Below, piece by piece: positions 55,698 to 64,000 of a DNA stretch of 64,000 nt. How positions within the stretch are numbered: the first letter of the stretch is position 1; the number at the start of each line of letters is the position of its first letter. The notes under the pieces were generated by a model that worked only from the letters and a program-made list of their open reading frames with translations, was not told the DNA's origin and did no database searches. The stretch comes from JADJWR01 sp964509545 (GTDB lineage Bacteria > Pseudomonadota > Gammaproteobacteria > Burkholderiales > Burkholderiaceae_F), in contig CAZDXQ010000006.1 in the NCBI GenBank assembly GCA_964509545.1, forward strand, positions 68,942 through 132,941, read 5' to 3'. Made by a program: the position numbers and the translations under genes.

Positions 55698-56333
55698 CTA
55701 GAGAATTCCCGCCTTGCCGGTCTGCCAGCGGCGGTATTCGGTCGTCAGCAGCTCGACATGCTCGCGTTCCTCGGCAGCAAGCTCCTTGTACAGGTCGCGC
55801 TCTACCGAGCCCGCCGGAGCCTTCTCGCCCTCGCGGGTGAAGAAGTCGACCGCCCGCTGCTCGAAGGCAATGGCGATGCGGAACAGGTTGGCCGGGTCCT
55901 CGGGCTTGCGGTCGACGCCGGCGAAAATGGCCGCGCGGTCGAGCTGGAAATCGGCCGACGGCGCCGGGATCTCGGCGTGGTAGCGCTTCGACAGCGTCGC
56001 CATGTGCTCCTTCTCCATCGCCGCGAAGCGCCCGAACAGCTCGCGCAGTTGCTCGTCGGCCGCCTCGCGGGAGGCGCGTTCGTAGAAGGCATGGCCACCG
56101 AGCTCGATCTCGAAGGCCTTGCGCACCGCCTCCATCGCCTCGTCCCCCTGGATCACATCGCGATCGAGCAGCGTGAGCCTGCCCTTGCAGTGCGGGCACA
56201 TGCCGTAGGGAAAAGCGAAACCCTCGGAGACCTTGCCGCAATCGGCGCAGCGCCAGCGCAGCTCGACGCCGGCACAGCAGATGTAGGGTTCGTCGTCGTC
56301 GACAGGACGGCGGCAGCGGGGACAGACGTTCAT
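55698..56333 (-). CDS. Rubrerythrin-like ferritin-family protein with N-terminal zinc ribbons
   Basis: 211 residues from the ATG at 56333 behind AAGGAGG; a TTG frame extends 18 bases more. Two Cys pairs at the N-terminus (CPRCRRP, CADCGKV, CPHCKGR) form rubredoxin/zinc-ribbon-like knuckles, followed by a four-helix ferritin-like domain with ExxH-type ligands: FEIELGGHAFYERAS, FAAMEKEHMATL, AFEQRAVDFF and AAEEREHVELL. Probably reduces peroxide to protect the oxygen-sensitive NifJ pathway. Sits 14 bases after the Nfn stop. Confidence 0.87.
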   Translation of the reverse strand: MNVCPRCRRPVDDDEPYICCAGVELRWRCADCGKVSEGFAFPYGMCPHCKGRLTLLDRDVIQGDEAMEAVRKAFEIELGGHAFYERASREAADEQLRELFGRFAAMEKEHMATLSKRYHAEIPAPSADFQLDRAAIFAGVDRKPEDPANLFRIAIAFEQRAVDFFTREGEKAPAGSVERDLYKELAAEEREHVELLTTEYRRWQTGKAGIL

Positions 56334-56347
56334 CACGGGCTCCTCCT

Positions 56348-58723
56348 TCAATGCCTAGCTGCGGCGGCGGCCGCGTCGGACGTCGCGGCGACGGGTGCGG
56401 CTCCGACAGGTTGCGGCGGCACGAAGGCGTCCGCATCCTCCTTCGTGATCGGCCACTTGCTCTTGCCGCTGGCGAGATAGGCGCCGATCGCCCTGGCGGC
56501 CCGGCGGCCGGCGCCCATCGCCAGGATCACGGTGGCGCCGCCGGTGACGATATCGCCGCCGGCAAAGACGCCCGGCACGCTGGTCGCCTGCGTGTAATCG
56601 TCGGCGACGATGTAGCCCCACTTGTTCAGGCTGAGGCCCGGCGTCGATTTGGTGATGATCGGATTGGCGTTGGTGCCGAGCGCGTAGATCACCGTGTCGC
56701 ATTCGAGCTCGACGATCTCGCCGGTCGGCACCGGCTTGCGCCGTCCCTTCTCGTCGGGCTCGCCGAGTTGCATCTTCTGCACCTTCATGCCGCGCACGTT
56801 GCCGTCGCCATCGACCAGGATTTCCACCGGCCCGTGCAGGAAAAAGAACTCGATGCCTTCCTCCTTGGCGTGGCGCAGTTCCTCGATCCGCGCCGGCGCT
56901 TCGGCCTCGGAACGGCGATACACGCAGCGCACGGTCGGCGCGCCCAGGCGCTTGGCCACCCGTAGGCAGTCCATCGCCGTGTTGCCGGCGCCGATCACCA
57001 CCACGCTCTTGCCCAGCGCGATCGGCGTGTCGAGGTAGGGGAACTTGTCGCCGCCCATCAGGTTGACGCGGGTGAGGAACTCGTTGGCCGAATAGACCTG
57101 TCCGGCGAATTCGCCCGGGATGCCGAGGAACGACGGCGCGCCGGCGCCGGCACCGACGAACACGGCGTCGAAGCCGCGCGGACCGAGCAGGTCGGGGATC
57201 GAGAAGGTCTTGCCGACCACCTTGTTGGTCTCGAACTTCACACCCAGCGCTTTCAGGTTGTCGACCTCGCGGCTGATGATCTCGCGCGGCAGGCGGAACG
57301 AGGGAATGCCGTACTGCAGGACGCCGCCGACGACGTGCAGCGCCTCGTACACGGTGACGTCGCAGCCGTACTTGGCAAGATCTGCCGCCACCGCCAGCCC
57401 CGACGGGCCGGAGCCGACCACGGCCACGGCGCCGAGCTTCTTATCGATCTTCGGTGGCTCGACCTTGCGCGGCCGGGCATTGTCGCCGACGAAGCGCTCC
57501 AGCCGGCCGATCGCCACCGACTCCAGCTTGCGGCCGACCACGCACTGCGCCTCGCACTGCGATTCCTGCGGGCACACGCGGCCGCAGATCGACGGCAGCA
57601 GGTTCGACTCGTTGATCACCGCCAGCGCGCCGTCGATGTCGCGCACCAGGATGTGCTTGATGAAGCGCGGGATGTCGATCGACACCGGGCAGCCCTCGAT
57701 GCACGCCGCCTTGCTGCACATGATGCAGCGCTCGGCCTCGGCCAGGGCGTCGGCCATCGAGTAGCCGAGGTTCACTTCCTTGAAGTTGCGCGAGCGCTCC
57801 AGCGGATCGCGCTCCGGCATCTTGGTCGCGTGCGGCGCCAGGTCCTTGTACTTCTTGTAGTTCTTCTTGTTCTGCTCGAACAGCGTTTTCTCGACCTGGC
57901 AGACGTGCGCGTAGTCGGTGTTGGCCTCGGCTTCCTCGCCCTTGAAGCGCTTCTGCCGCAGCATCAGTTCCTTGAAGTCGACCTGGTGGCCGTCGAAGTC
58001 CGGCCCGTCGACGCAGGCGAACTTCACCTCCTTGCCGACCGTGACGCGGCACGAGCCGCACATGCCGGTGCCGTCGACCATGATCGCGTTTAGCGACACC
58101 ATGGTCTTGACACCGAACGGCCGCGTGGTCTCGACGCAGGCGCTCATCATCGGCAGCGGGCCGATGGCGATCACGAGATCGGGCTTGTCGTTCTCCAGCA
58201 CCTCCTTCAGCGCCGCGGTGACGAAGCCCGGCTTGCCGTAGCTGCCGTCGTCGGTGCAGACGATCAGGTTGTCGCAGTAGCGGCCGAACTGTTCTTCCCA
58301 GAAGACGAGATCCTTGTTGCGGAAGCCGATGATCCCGGTGGTGCGGTTGCCGGCTTGCTTGAACGCGCGCAACTGCGGATACACCGGCGCCACGCCCAGG
58401 CCGCCGCCGACCAGCACCACGTGCCCGGCCTCGACGATGTGCTGCGGCAGGCCCAGCGGACCGACGAAGTCGGCGAAGCCGTCGCCGGCCTTGTAGTGGT
58501 CGCGCATCTCCAGCGTCGTCTTGCCCAGCGCCTGGATCACGAGCGTGATCGTGCCCTTGTCGCGGTCGTAGTCGGCGACCGTCAGCGGGATGCGCTCGCT
58601 TCCCTCGTGCAGGCGCAGCATCACGAAGTGCCCGGGTTCGGCCGACTTCGCCACGTCGGGCGCCATGACCTCCCAGAGGAAAGTCGTGTCCGAGAACGCC
58701 TCGCGGCGGATGATTTCGTACAT
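56348..58723 (-). CDS. Fused Nfn-type NADH-dependent ferredoxin:NADP+ oxidoreductase (SudBA-like)
   Basis: 791 residues joining two proteins that are usually separate. Residues 1 to about 285: ferredoxin-NADP+ reductase fold (VVLVGGGLGVAPVYPQL; [2Fe-2S] motif MCGSCRV and a later Cys). Residues about 320-791: GltD-like subunit with [4Fe-4S] motifs (CIMCSKAACIEGCP; CGRVCPQESQCEAQC), FAD motif VGSGPSGLAVAADLA, NADP motif VIGAGNTAMDCL and GGDIVTGGATVILAMG. Nfn enzymes couple NADH, NADPH and ferredoxin; Sud enzymes reduce polysulfide. With nifJ and ferredoxin in the same operon the Nfn role is more likely. First gene of the operon. Confidence 0.9.
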   Translation of the reverse strand: MYEIIRREAFSDTTFLWEVMAPDVAKSAEPGHFVMLRLHEGSERIPLTVADYDRDKGTITLVIQALGKTTLEMRDHYKAGDGFADFVGPLGLPQHIVEAGHVVLVGGGLGVAPVYPQLRAFKQAGNRTTGIIGFRNKDLVFWEEQFGRYCDNLIVCTDDGSYGKPGFVTAALKEVLENDKPDLVIAIGPLPMMSACVETTRPFGVKTMVSLNAIMVDGTGMCGSCRVTVGKEVKFACVDGPDFDGHQVDFKELMLRQKRFKGEEAEANTDYAHVCQVEKTLFEQNKKNYKKYKDLAPHATKMPERDPLERSRNFKEVNLGYSMADALAEAERCIMCSKAACIEGCPVSIDIPRFIKHILVRDIDGALAVINESNLLPSICGRVCPQESQCEAQCVVGRKLESVAIGRLERFVGDNARPRKVEPPKIDKKLGAVAVVGSGPSGLAVAADLAKYGCDVTVYEALHVVGGVLQYGIPSFRLPREIISREVDNLKALGVKFETNKVVGKTFSIPDLLGPRGFDAVFVGAGAGAPSFLGIPGEFAGQVYSANEFLTRVNLMGGDKFPYLDTPIALGKSVVVIGAGNTAMDCLRVAKRLGAPTVRCVYRRSEAEAPARIEELRHAKEEGIEFFFLHGPVEILVDGDGNVRGMKVQKMQLGEPDEKGRRKPVPTGEIVELECDTVIYALGTNANPIITKSTPGLSLNKWGYIVADDYTQATSVPGVFAGGDIVTGGATVILAMGAGRRAARAIGAYLASGKSKWPITKEDADAFVPPQPVGAAPVAATSDAAAAAARH

Positions 58724-59075
58724 GGCGGACCTTCCGGCCGTTGCAACCGATCAGATAACGGCGGCGGAGGGGTCAGGCCGGATCGCACAGCCCGTGCGCC
58801 GATCCGGCGCACGGGACAGGGAGCCCGCACATCTGCCTCACCCCTCGCTCGGCGAACCCGCCGTTGTTCTATTCCCGGGACGCATGTTGTTCGACCGCGC
58901 CAGCGGCCGTTTGCGTCAGATCAACAACATGGGTCTCGCCGGGCGACTGCATACGCTGCGCCGCGACGATGCGGTTGCCGTTGATCTATGTCATGCCAGG
59001 CGCGGCGACTCGGCGGAAATTGGCGGCTGTTGTTCGCTGCGCCGCAATGCCCATGATGCTGTGGAGGAGTGACCG
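58724..59075. promoter_or_regulatory. Divergent control region between the nfn-nifJ and frd operons
   Basis: 352 bases with no gene. Elements: a perfect 10-bp stem-loop CCCGTGCGCC-GATCC-GGCGCACGGG (58791-58815); a 9-bp inverted pair CATGTTGTT (58883-58891) and AACAACATG (58923-58931); and TTGATCTATGTCAT (58981-58994), an imperfect FNR-type site 82 bases before frdC. No strong -35/-10 pair is visible. Shared redox control of both operons is a reasonable guess. Confidence 0.5.
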
Positions 59076-59852
59076 ATGAGTACACATGGTGAGGTCATCG
59101 CCGGCATGGACCTCGGCGACCGCCCGCGCAAGAGCCGCTGGCCGGCGCGGATGGACGTGGCGCAGAGCGCAAGCGGCCTCGTGCTGGCGCTGTTCATGTG
59201 GGGCCACATGTTCTTCGTCTCCTCGATCCTGGTGAGCAAGGATTTCATGTGGGCGATCACGAAGATGTTCGAGGGCTACTTCATCTTCGGCGCGTCGTAC
59301 CCCGGCATCGTCTCGGTGCTCGTCTTTATCATCTTCTCGCTGATCGTGCTGCACGCCTTCCTGGCGATGCGCAAGTTCCCGGCTAACTTCCGCCAGTGGC
59401 GCACCATCGCCGGCCACCGCGTGCTTCTGAACCACGGCGACACGACGCTGTGGTGGTGGCAGGTCATCACCGGTTTCGCGCTGTTCTTCCTCGCCTCGAT
59501 CCACCTGTTCCAGATGCTGATGCACCCCGGACTGATCGGGCCGTTCGAGTCGGCCGACCGCGTCTGGAGCGGCCGCTGGTGGCCGCTGTACCTGATCCTG
59601 CTGTTCGCGGTCGAGATCCACGGCGGGGTGGGCCTGTACCGGCTGGCGGTCAAATGGGGCTGGTTCGAGGGCGCCAATCCGGCCGCCTCGCGGCGCAACC
59701 TGCAGCGGCTGAAGTGGGGCCTGACGGCGTTCTTCGTCGTGCTCGGCCTGGCCACGCTCGCCGCCTACATGAAGATCGGCTACGAACACCGCGACCAGGT
59801 CGGACAGCCCTACGTCCCGACCTGGATGGCGCCAGGGAGCCCGACCAAATGA
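59076..59852 (+). CDS. frdC: Fumarate reductase cytochrome b subunit, Wolinella type
   Basis: 258 residues, five helices. The dihaem ligands of Wolinella FrdC are at the same residue numbers: His44 (MWGHMFF), His93 (VLHAFLAMRK), His143 (SIHLFQ) and His182 (EIHGGVGLYRL). Glu66 (KMFEGYF), which is essential for quinol oxidation and proton handling in Wolinella, is also present. This is a quinol:fumarate reductase anchor that transfers electrons from menaquinol-type quinol. GGAGGAG precedes the start; it overlaps frdA by 4 bases. Confidence 0.95.
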   Translation: MSTHGEVIAGMDLGDRPRKSRWPARMDVAQSASGLVLALFMWGHMFFVSSILVSKDFMWAITKMFEGYFIFGASYPGIVSVLVFIIFSLIVLHAFLAMRKFPANFRQWRTIAGHRVLLNHGDTTLWWWQVITGFALFFLASIHLFQMLMHPGLIGPFESADRVWSGRWWPLYLILLFAVEIHGGVGLYRLAVKWGWFEGANPAASRRNLQRLKWGLTAFFVVLGLATLAAYMKIGYEHRDQVGQPYVPTWMAPGSPTK

Positions 59853-61861
59853 AGATCATCTACACCGACACGCTTGTCATCGGCGGCGGGCTGGCCGGCC
59901 TGCGGCTGGCCATTGCCGCCAAGCGGCGCGGCCACGACGCGATCGTGCTGTCTCTGGTGCCGCCGAAGCGCTCGCACAGTAAGGCGGCCCAGGGCGGCAT
60001 GCAGGCGTCGCTCGGCAACGTGATCAAGGGCCAGGGCGACAACGAGGACGTGCACTTCGAGGACACGGTGCGCGGCTCCGACTGGGGCGCCGACCAGGAA
60101 GTGGTACGCATGTTCGTCAACACCGCGCCGAAGGCGGTACGCGAACTCGCGGCCTGGGGCGTGCCGTGGAGCCGCGTGCGCCGCGGCGACCGCACGGTGA
60201 TCATCAACGGCCAGAAGGTCACCATCACCGAGCGCGACGAGGCGCACGGCCTGGTGGCGCAGCGCGACTTCGGCGGCACCAAGAAGTGGCGCACCTGCTA
60301 CGTCTCCGACGGCACCGGCCACGCGATGCTGCAGGCAGTGGGCGATCGCGCCATCGGCGACGGCATCACCGTGCACGAGCGGGTCGAGGCGCTTGCGCTG
60401 ATCCACGACGGCCGCCGCTGCTACGGCGCGGTGGTGCGCAACCTCGTCACCGGCGAGCTGGCGGCGTACGTGGCCAAGGCCACCGCGATCGCCACCGGCG
60501 GCGCCGGCCGCCTGTACCGCGTCACCACCAACGCCGTGATCTGCGAAGGCATGGGCCACGCGATTGCGCTGGAAACCGGCGTGGCCGCGCTGGGCAACAT
60601 GGAGGCGGTGCAGTTCCACCCGACCGGCATCTTCCCCGCCGGCATCCTCGTCACCGAGGGCTGCCGCGGCGACGGCGGCCTGCTGAAGGACGTCGACGGC
60701 CACCGCTTCATGCCCGACTACGAGCCGGAGAAGAAGGAGCTCGCGTCGCGCGACGTGGTCAGCCGGCGGATGGAGGAGCACATCGCCAAGGGCAAGGGCG
60801 TCAAGTCGCGCTTCGGCGAGCACGTGTGGCTCGACATCACGCTGCTGGGCGAGCACCACATCAAGCACAACCTGCGCGAGGTCTACGACATCTGCCACTA
60901 CTTCCTCGGTGTCGACCCGATCAGGGACATGATTCCGGTGCGCCCGGCGCAGCACTACACGATGGGCGGGGTGCGCACCAAACCCAACGGCGAGAGCCCG
61001 ACGCTGAAGGGACTGTTCGCCGCCGGCGAAGCCGCCTGCTGGGACATGCACGGCTTCAACCGGCTCGGCGGCAACTCAGTGGCGGAAACGGTGGTCGCCG
61101 GCATGATCGTCGGCGAGTTCATCGCCGACTTCTGCGACAGGGAGGATCTCGACATCCCGCTCGGGCTGATGCGCGAAGCGGTCGAACGCGAGCAGGCAAA
61201 GCTCGACGCGCTGCTGTCGGGCAGCGGTAAAGAAAGCGCGCCGAAGCTGAAGGAAGAGATGCAGGCGCTGATGACCGACAAGGTCGGCATCTTCCGCACC
61301 GGCGAAAAGCTGCAGTCGGCGGTCGAAACGCTGCAGCAACTGCTCGAACGCAGCCGCCGCATCGGCGTGCCGTACAAGGCGGTCGGCGCCAATCCGGAAC
61401 TGGTTACCGCCTACCGCGTGCAGAAGATGCTCAAGCTGGCGCTGACCATCGCCTACGGCGCGCTGGTGCGCACCGAAAGCCGCGGCGCGCACTTCCGCCA
61501 CGACTTCCCGCGGCGCAACGACGCCGAATGGCTCAAGCGCACGCTGGCGACCTGGAAGAACGATGCCGACACGCTGCCCACGCTCGCCCACGAACCGCTC
61601 GACGTGCGCAGGATGGAGCTGCCGCCGGGCTGGCGCGGCTACGGCGCCAAGGATTACGTCGACCATCCGGACACCGCGGCGCGGCTGGCCGAGGTCGAGG
61701 CGCTGAAGGCAAAGCTGGGCTCGGACCGCTTCGCCCTGCAGCAGGCGCTGATGCCGTACGACGACCTGCTGCCGGCGCGGCTGCGCGGCCGCAACGAGCG
61801 CATCGACGAGCCGCTGCCGGCGAGGGAAAACGCCGGCGGCTTCGTGATGGAAAGCGAATGA
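59849..61861 (+). CDS. frdA: Fumarate reductase flavoprotein subunit
   Basis: 670 residues. FAD motif VIGGGLAGLRLAIAA, flavin-linked His in KRSHSKAAQGGMQASLG, active-site TEGCRGDGGLLKDVDGHRFM and DVVSRRM (catalytic Arg), then SAGEAAC-type AAGEAACWDMHGFNRLGGNS. Near-colinear with Wolinella FrdA throughout. Reduces fumarate to succinate. The start is the ATG overlapping the frdC stop. Confidence 0.96.
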   Translation: MKIIYTDTLVIGGGLAGLRLAIAAKRRGHDAIVLSLVPPKRSHSKAAQGGMQASLGNVIKGQGDNEDVHFEDTVRGSDWGADQEVVRMFVNTAPKAVRELAAWGVPWSRVRRGDRTVIINGQKVTITERDEAHGLVAQRDFGGTKKWRTCYVSDGTGHAMLQAVGDRAIGDGITVHERVEALALIHDGRRCYGAVVRNLVTGELAAYVAKATAIATGGAGRLYRVTTNAVICEGMGHAIALETGVAALGNMEAVQFHPTGIFPAGILVTEGCRGDGGLLKDVDGHRFMPDYEPEKKELASRDVVSRRMEEHIAKGKGVKSRFGEHVWLDITLLGEHHIKHNLREVYDICHYFLGVDPIRDMIPVRPAQHYTMGGVRTKPNGESPTLKGLFAAGEAACWDMHGFNRLGGNSVAETVVAGMIVGEFIADFCDREDLDIPLGLMREAVEREQAKLDALLSGSGKESAPKLKEEMQALMTDKVGIFRTGEKLQSAVETLQQLLERSRRIGVPYKAVGANPELVTAYRVQKMLKLALTIAYGALVRTESRGAHFRHDFPRRNDAEWLKRTLATWKNDADTLPTLAHEPLDVRRMELPPGWRGYGAKDYVDHPDTAARLAEVEALKAKLGSDRFALQQALMPYDDLLPARLRGRNERIDEPLPARENAGGFVMESE

Positions 61862-61892
61862 CGGTCTTCTTAGACGAACCCGGGACCCGACC

Positions 61893-62633
61893 ATGATCTC
61901 TGTGAAGACCGGCGACAAGATCCGCCTGCACGTGCTGCGCTTCAATCCGCAGAAGGACGGCGACGTGCCGCGCATGCAGACCTACGAGCTGGAAGAAGCC
62001 GACGGCATGACGCTGTTCATCGCGCTGAACGAGATCCGCGACAAGCAGGATCCGTCGCTGTCGTTCGACTTCGTCTGCCGCGCCGGCATCTGCGGCAGCT
62101 GCGGCATGATGATCAACGGCCGCCCCGGGCTGGCCTGCCGCACGCTGACCAAGAACGTCGGCCCGGACATCACGCTGGCGCCGCTGCCGGTGTTCGAGCT
62201 GATCGCCGATCTGTCGGTGAACACCGGCAAGTGGATGCGGGCGATGAGCGAGCGGCTGCAGACCTGGGTGCACATGAAGCAGCAGGAGCTCGATCTGAGC
62301 CGCATCGAGGAGAAGATGGAGCCCGAGCTGGCCGAGAAGATCTACGAGCTCGACCGCTGCATCGAATGCGGCTGCTGTGTCGCCGGTTGCGGCACCGCGC
62401 GCATGCGCAAGGACTTCGTCGGCGCGGTGGGCCTGAACAAAGTCGCCCGCTTCCGCCTCGACCCGCGCGACGGCCGCACCGACGAGGACTACTACGAACT
62501 GGTCGGCGACGACGACGGCGTCTTTGGCTGCATGTCACTGCTCGCCTGCCACGACGTGTGCCCGAAGGAACTGCCGCTGCAGACGCAGATCGCGTTTGTC
62601 CGCCGCAAGATGGCGGCGCAGGGGTTCAAGTAG
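61893..62633 (+). CDS. frdB: Fumarate reductase iron-sulfur subunit
   Basis: 246 residues. [2Fe-2S] ligands in CRAGICGSCGMMINGRPGLAC, [4Fe-4S] and [3Fe-4S] ligands in CIECGCCVAGC, FGCMSLLACHDVCP and nearby. LSFDFVCRAG and FVGAVGLNKVARFRLDPRD match the Wolinella-type subunit. Passes electrons from the FrdC haems to FrdA FAD. 31 bases downstream of frdA. Confidence 0.96.
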   Translation: MISVKTGDKIRLHVLRFNPQKDGDVPRMQTYELEEADGMTLFIALNEIRDKQDPSLSFDFVCRAGICGSCGMMINGRPGLACRTLTKNVGPDITLAPLPVFELIADLSVNTGKWMRAMSERLQTWVHMKQQELDLSRIEEKMEPELAEKIYELDRCIECGCCVAGCGTARMRKDFVGAVGLNKVARFRLDPRDGRTDEDYYELVGDDDGVFGCMSLLACHDVCPKELPLQTQIAFVRRKMAAQGFK

Positions 62634-62999
62634 GCGCCCCGCCAAGGCAAGCGGCGTCTTGACCGGGCAGCCCGCGCTGGCCGGCTGCGCGATCTGTCTG
62701 CCGGCACGTCGCGGCGGGAGGTCCGTTTCAGCCATAACGGCGCGCCTGTGCGCCACCCGCCAGGGTCGCCTTCCCGTTTGATCTGGTTGCAAGGGCGTCG
62801 GAGGTGCTCGCCCGCGGCCGTGCCAGCCCACGGCGGCAGCCCGTCCTCGACCGACGCTTTTCCTGATCGTGAAGCTTCCGGCCTTCGTTGCGGCGGCCGC
62901 GCCGCTCGTCGAGAACACGGGCGCGCATCGGCAGCCCATCGATCCGCCGCCAATTCGCCGCCCAAGAAGGCGTGATAGTTATCACTATAACAGTAACAT
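62634..62999. other. frdB-chrB intergenic region
   Basis: 366 bases without a supported gene. The first 330 are GC-rich with no protein-like frame; the last 30 switch abruptly to AT-rich sequence holding the dyads listed separately. No intrinsic terminator with a T run is visible after frdB. Confidence 0.5.
62972..62991. promoter_or_regulatory. AT-rich overlapping dyads before chrB
   Basis: GTGATA-GT-TATCAC (62972-62985) is a perfect 6-bp inverted repeat, overlapped by GTTAT-CACT-ATAAC (62978-62991). TATAAC at 62986-62991 could be a -10 hexamer, putting the transcript start almost at the ATG at 63000. ChrB proteins are known to act as chromate-sensitive regulators of chr operons, so this is a good candidate for its operator. 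Confidence 0.6.
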
Positions 63000-63953
63000 A
63001 TGCTACTGCGCATGTGGTCCCTGCTTCTCGTCACGTTGCCCACCCAGCCGAGCGCCGTGCGCGTGCGCACCTGGCGGGCGCTGAAGTCTCTCGGCTGCGC
63101 CGCGCTGCGCGACGGCGCGTATCTGCTGCCGCAGGCGCAGGAAGGCGCGTTCGAGCCGCTGGTCAGCGATGTGCGCGAGCACGGCGGCAGCGCCATGGTG
63201 CTTCGCCTGACCGCGCGCGATGACGCGCACGAAAAGGAACTCGTCGCCCTGTTCGACCGCAGCGACGCCTACGCGCAATGGCGAACCACGGCCGACGCAC
63301 TGCAGGCGGACCTCGGCGCGCTCGGCGAGGTCGAGGCACGGCGCCGCTTTCGCGCGATCGCGCAGGCGCTGCTGGAAGTGCAGTGCATCGACTACTTCCC
63401 CGGGCCGGCGGCCGAGCAGGCCGAGGCGGCGCTCGCTGCGTTGCGCGAGACCGTCGAAGCGAGCTACTGCCGCGGCGAGCCGCAGGCGCGAGCCGATCAC
63501 GGCATAAGCCGACTCGACGCGAGCAGGTTCCAAGGCAAACGCTGGGCCACGCGGGCGCGGCCCTGGGTCGACCGGCTCGCCTGCGCCTGGCTGATCGGGC
63601 GTTTCATCGACCCGCAGGCCCGCTTCATCTGGCTGCAGGACGCAACGCGCATGCCGGGCGGCGCCATCGGCTACGACTTCGATGGCGCCCGATTCAGTCA
63701 TGTCGGCGCGCGCGTCACCTTCGAAGTCATGGTGGCCAGCTTCGGGCTCGATAAGGACCCAAGGCTGAAGCGCATCGGCACCGCCGTGCATTACCTCGAT
63801 GTCGGCGGCATCCCGGTGCCCGAGGCCGCGGGACTGGAAGCGGTACTGGCCGGACTGCGCGAACTGCACCCAGACGATGACCGCCTCGTCGCCGCCGCGG
63901 CGGCGGTGTTCGACGCGCTTTACGCCCATCCGGCCACGGGTGCGCCGGCATGA
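63000..63953 (+). CDS. chrB: Chromate resistance regulator/protein ChrB
   Basis: 317 residues, full-length two-domain ChrB. N-terminal part: RVRTWRALKSLGCAALRDGAYLLP; C-terminal ChrB domain: ARPWVDRLACAWLIGRFIDPQ, MPGGAIGYDFDGARFSHVG and DPRLKRIGTAVHYLDVG. ChrB senses chromate and controls chrBA-type operons; a chromate efflux gene (chrA) would be expected past the window end, where only 47 bases remain. The ATG at 63000 has no ribosome-binding site; an ATG at 63012 is in frame. Confidence 0.93.
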   Translation: MLLRMWSLLLVTLPTQPSAVRVRTWRALKSLGCAALRDGAYLLPQAQEGAFEPLVSDVREHGGSAMVLRLTARDDAHEKELVALFDRSDAYAQWRTTADALQADLGALGEVEARRRFRAIAQALLEVQCIDYFPGPAAEQAEAALAALRETVEASYCRGEPQARADHGISRLDASRFQGKRWATRARPWVDRLACAWLIGRFIDPQARFIWLQDATRMPGGAIGYDFDGARFSHVGARVTFEVMVASFGLDKDPRLKRIGTAVHYLDVGGIPVPEAAGLEAVLAGLRELHPDDDRLVAAAAAVFDALYAHPATGAPA

Positions 63954-64000
63954 GACACCCTGTGTCAACCCCCGGTCGTGTTGAGCAGGAGTTGAGCGGC

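Noticed and set aside
54123..56480. A 785-codon open frame on the plus strand
   Set aside because: It is antisense to nifJ, the rubrerythrin gene and the Nfn end; its translation is Arg/Ala/Gly/His-rich without motifs, as expected for GC-rich antisense DNA.
62728..62985. Possible small gene in the frdB-chrB gap
   Set aside because: Open on both strands but no ribosome-binding site and Arg/Ala-rich composition; nothing protein-like.

Overview
GC-rich, densely coded chromosomal DNA from a Gram-negative bacterium. The gene families point to a betaproteobacterium, most likely near the Rhodocyclales: CreBC, a DUF1840 protein, ribosomal protein THX, a PEP-CTERM-like exosortase system and Na+-NQR with ApbE and NqrM. 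This placement rests on gene content only; no rRNA or tRNA lies in the window. I see no CRISPR array, prophage or intact insertion sequence.

Layout. 1-2186: end of a 2-oxoacid dehydrogenase E2 gene, its lipoamide dehydrogenase, a YjbQ-type protein and a frameshifted remnant of a small secreted protein. 2187-7784 (minus): a tightly overlapping five-gene operon with a VIT-like secreted protein, a VIT/VWA protein with a PEP-CTERM-like tail, an exosortase, a small secreted protein and a GT51 peptidoglycan glycosyltransferase with an unusual periplasmic insert. 8149-10848: an IPT-repeat lipoprotein with a metzincin zinc site. 10875-14883 (minus): CreBC, a GGDEF protein and a DUF1840 protein. 15204-21460: ribosomal protein THX, a lipoprotein, beta-alanine transaminase, a YbaK-like deacylase, methylmalonate-semialdehyde dehydrogenase, a VOC protein and a RatA-like/cyclic-nucleotide-binding fusion. 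21648-24512: a DctPQM TRAP transporter.

24615-62633 is a respiratory and fermentative energy region. It holds nqrABCDEF with a CBS-domain gene, apbE and nqrM (minus); a malic enzyme; a second cyclic-nucleotide-domain protein and a GNAT; a complete nuoA-N complex I operon (minus) whose NuoB, NuoF, NuoG and NuoI look divergent; a second CBS-domain protein; an anaerobic redox operon (Nfn-like fusion, rubrerythrin, pyruvate:ferredoxin oxidoreductase, dihydroorotate-dehydrogenase-like protein, ferredoxin); and a divergent Wolinella-type frdCAB operon. The window ends with chrB behind an AT-rich dyad.

How the parts could fit together (inference): C4-dicarboxylates taken up by TRAP feed the malic enzyme and fumarate reductase. 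Pyruvate is oxidised by NifJ to reduced ferredoxin. Nfn exchanges electrons among ferredoxin, NADH and NADPH, and NQR and complex I couple NADH oxidation to Na+ and H+ gradients that end in quinol-dependent fumarate reduction. FNR/CRP-type dyads upstream of nuoA and next to maeA would suit oxygen- or effector-responsive control. Several intergenic repeat families sit in gaps inside the nqr and nuo operons.
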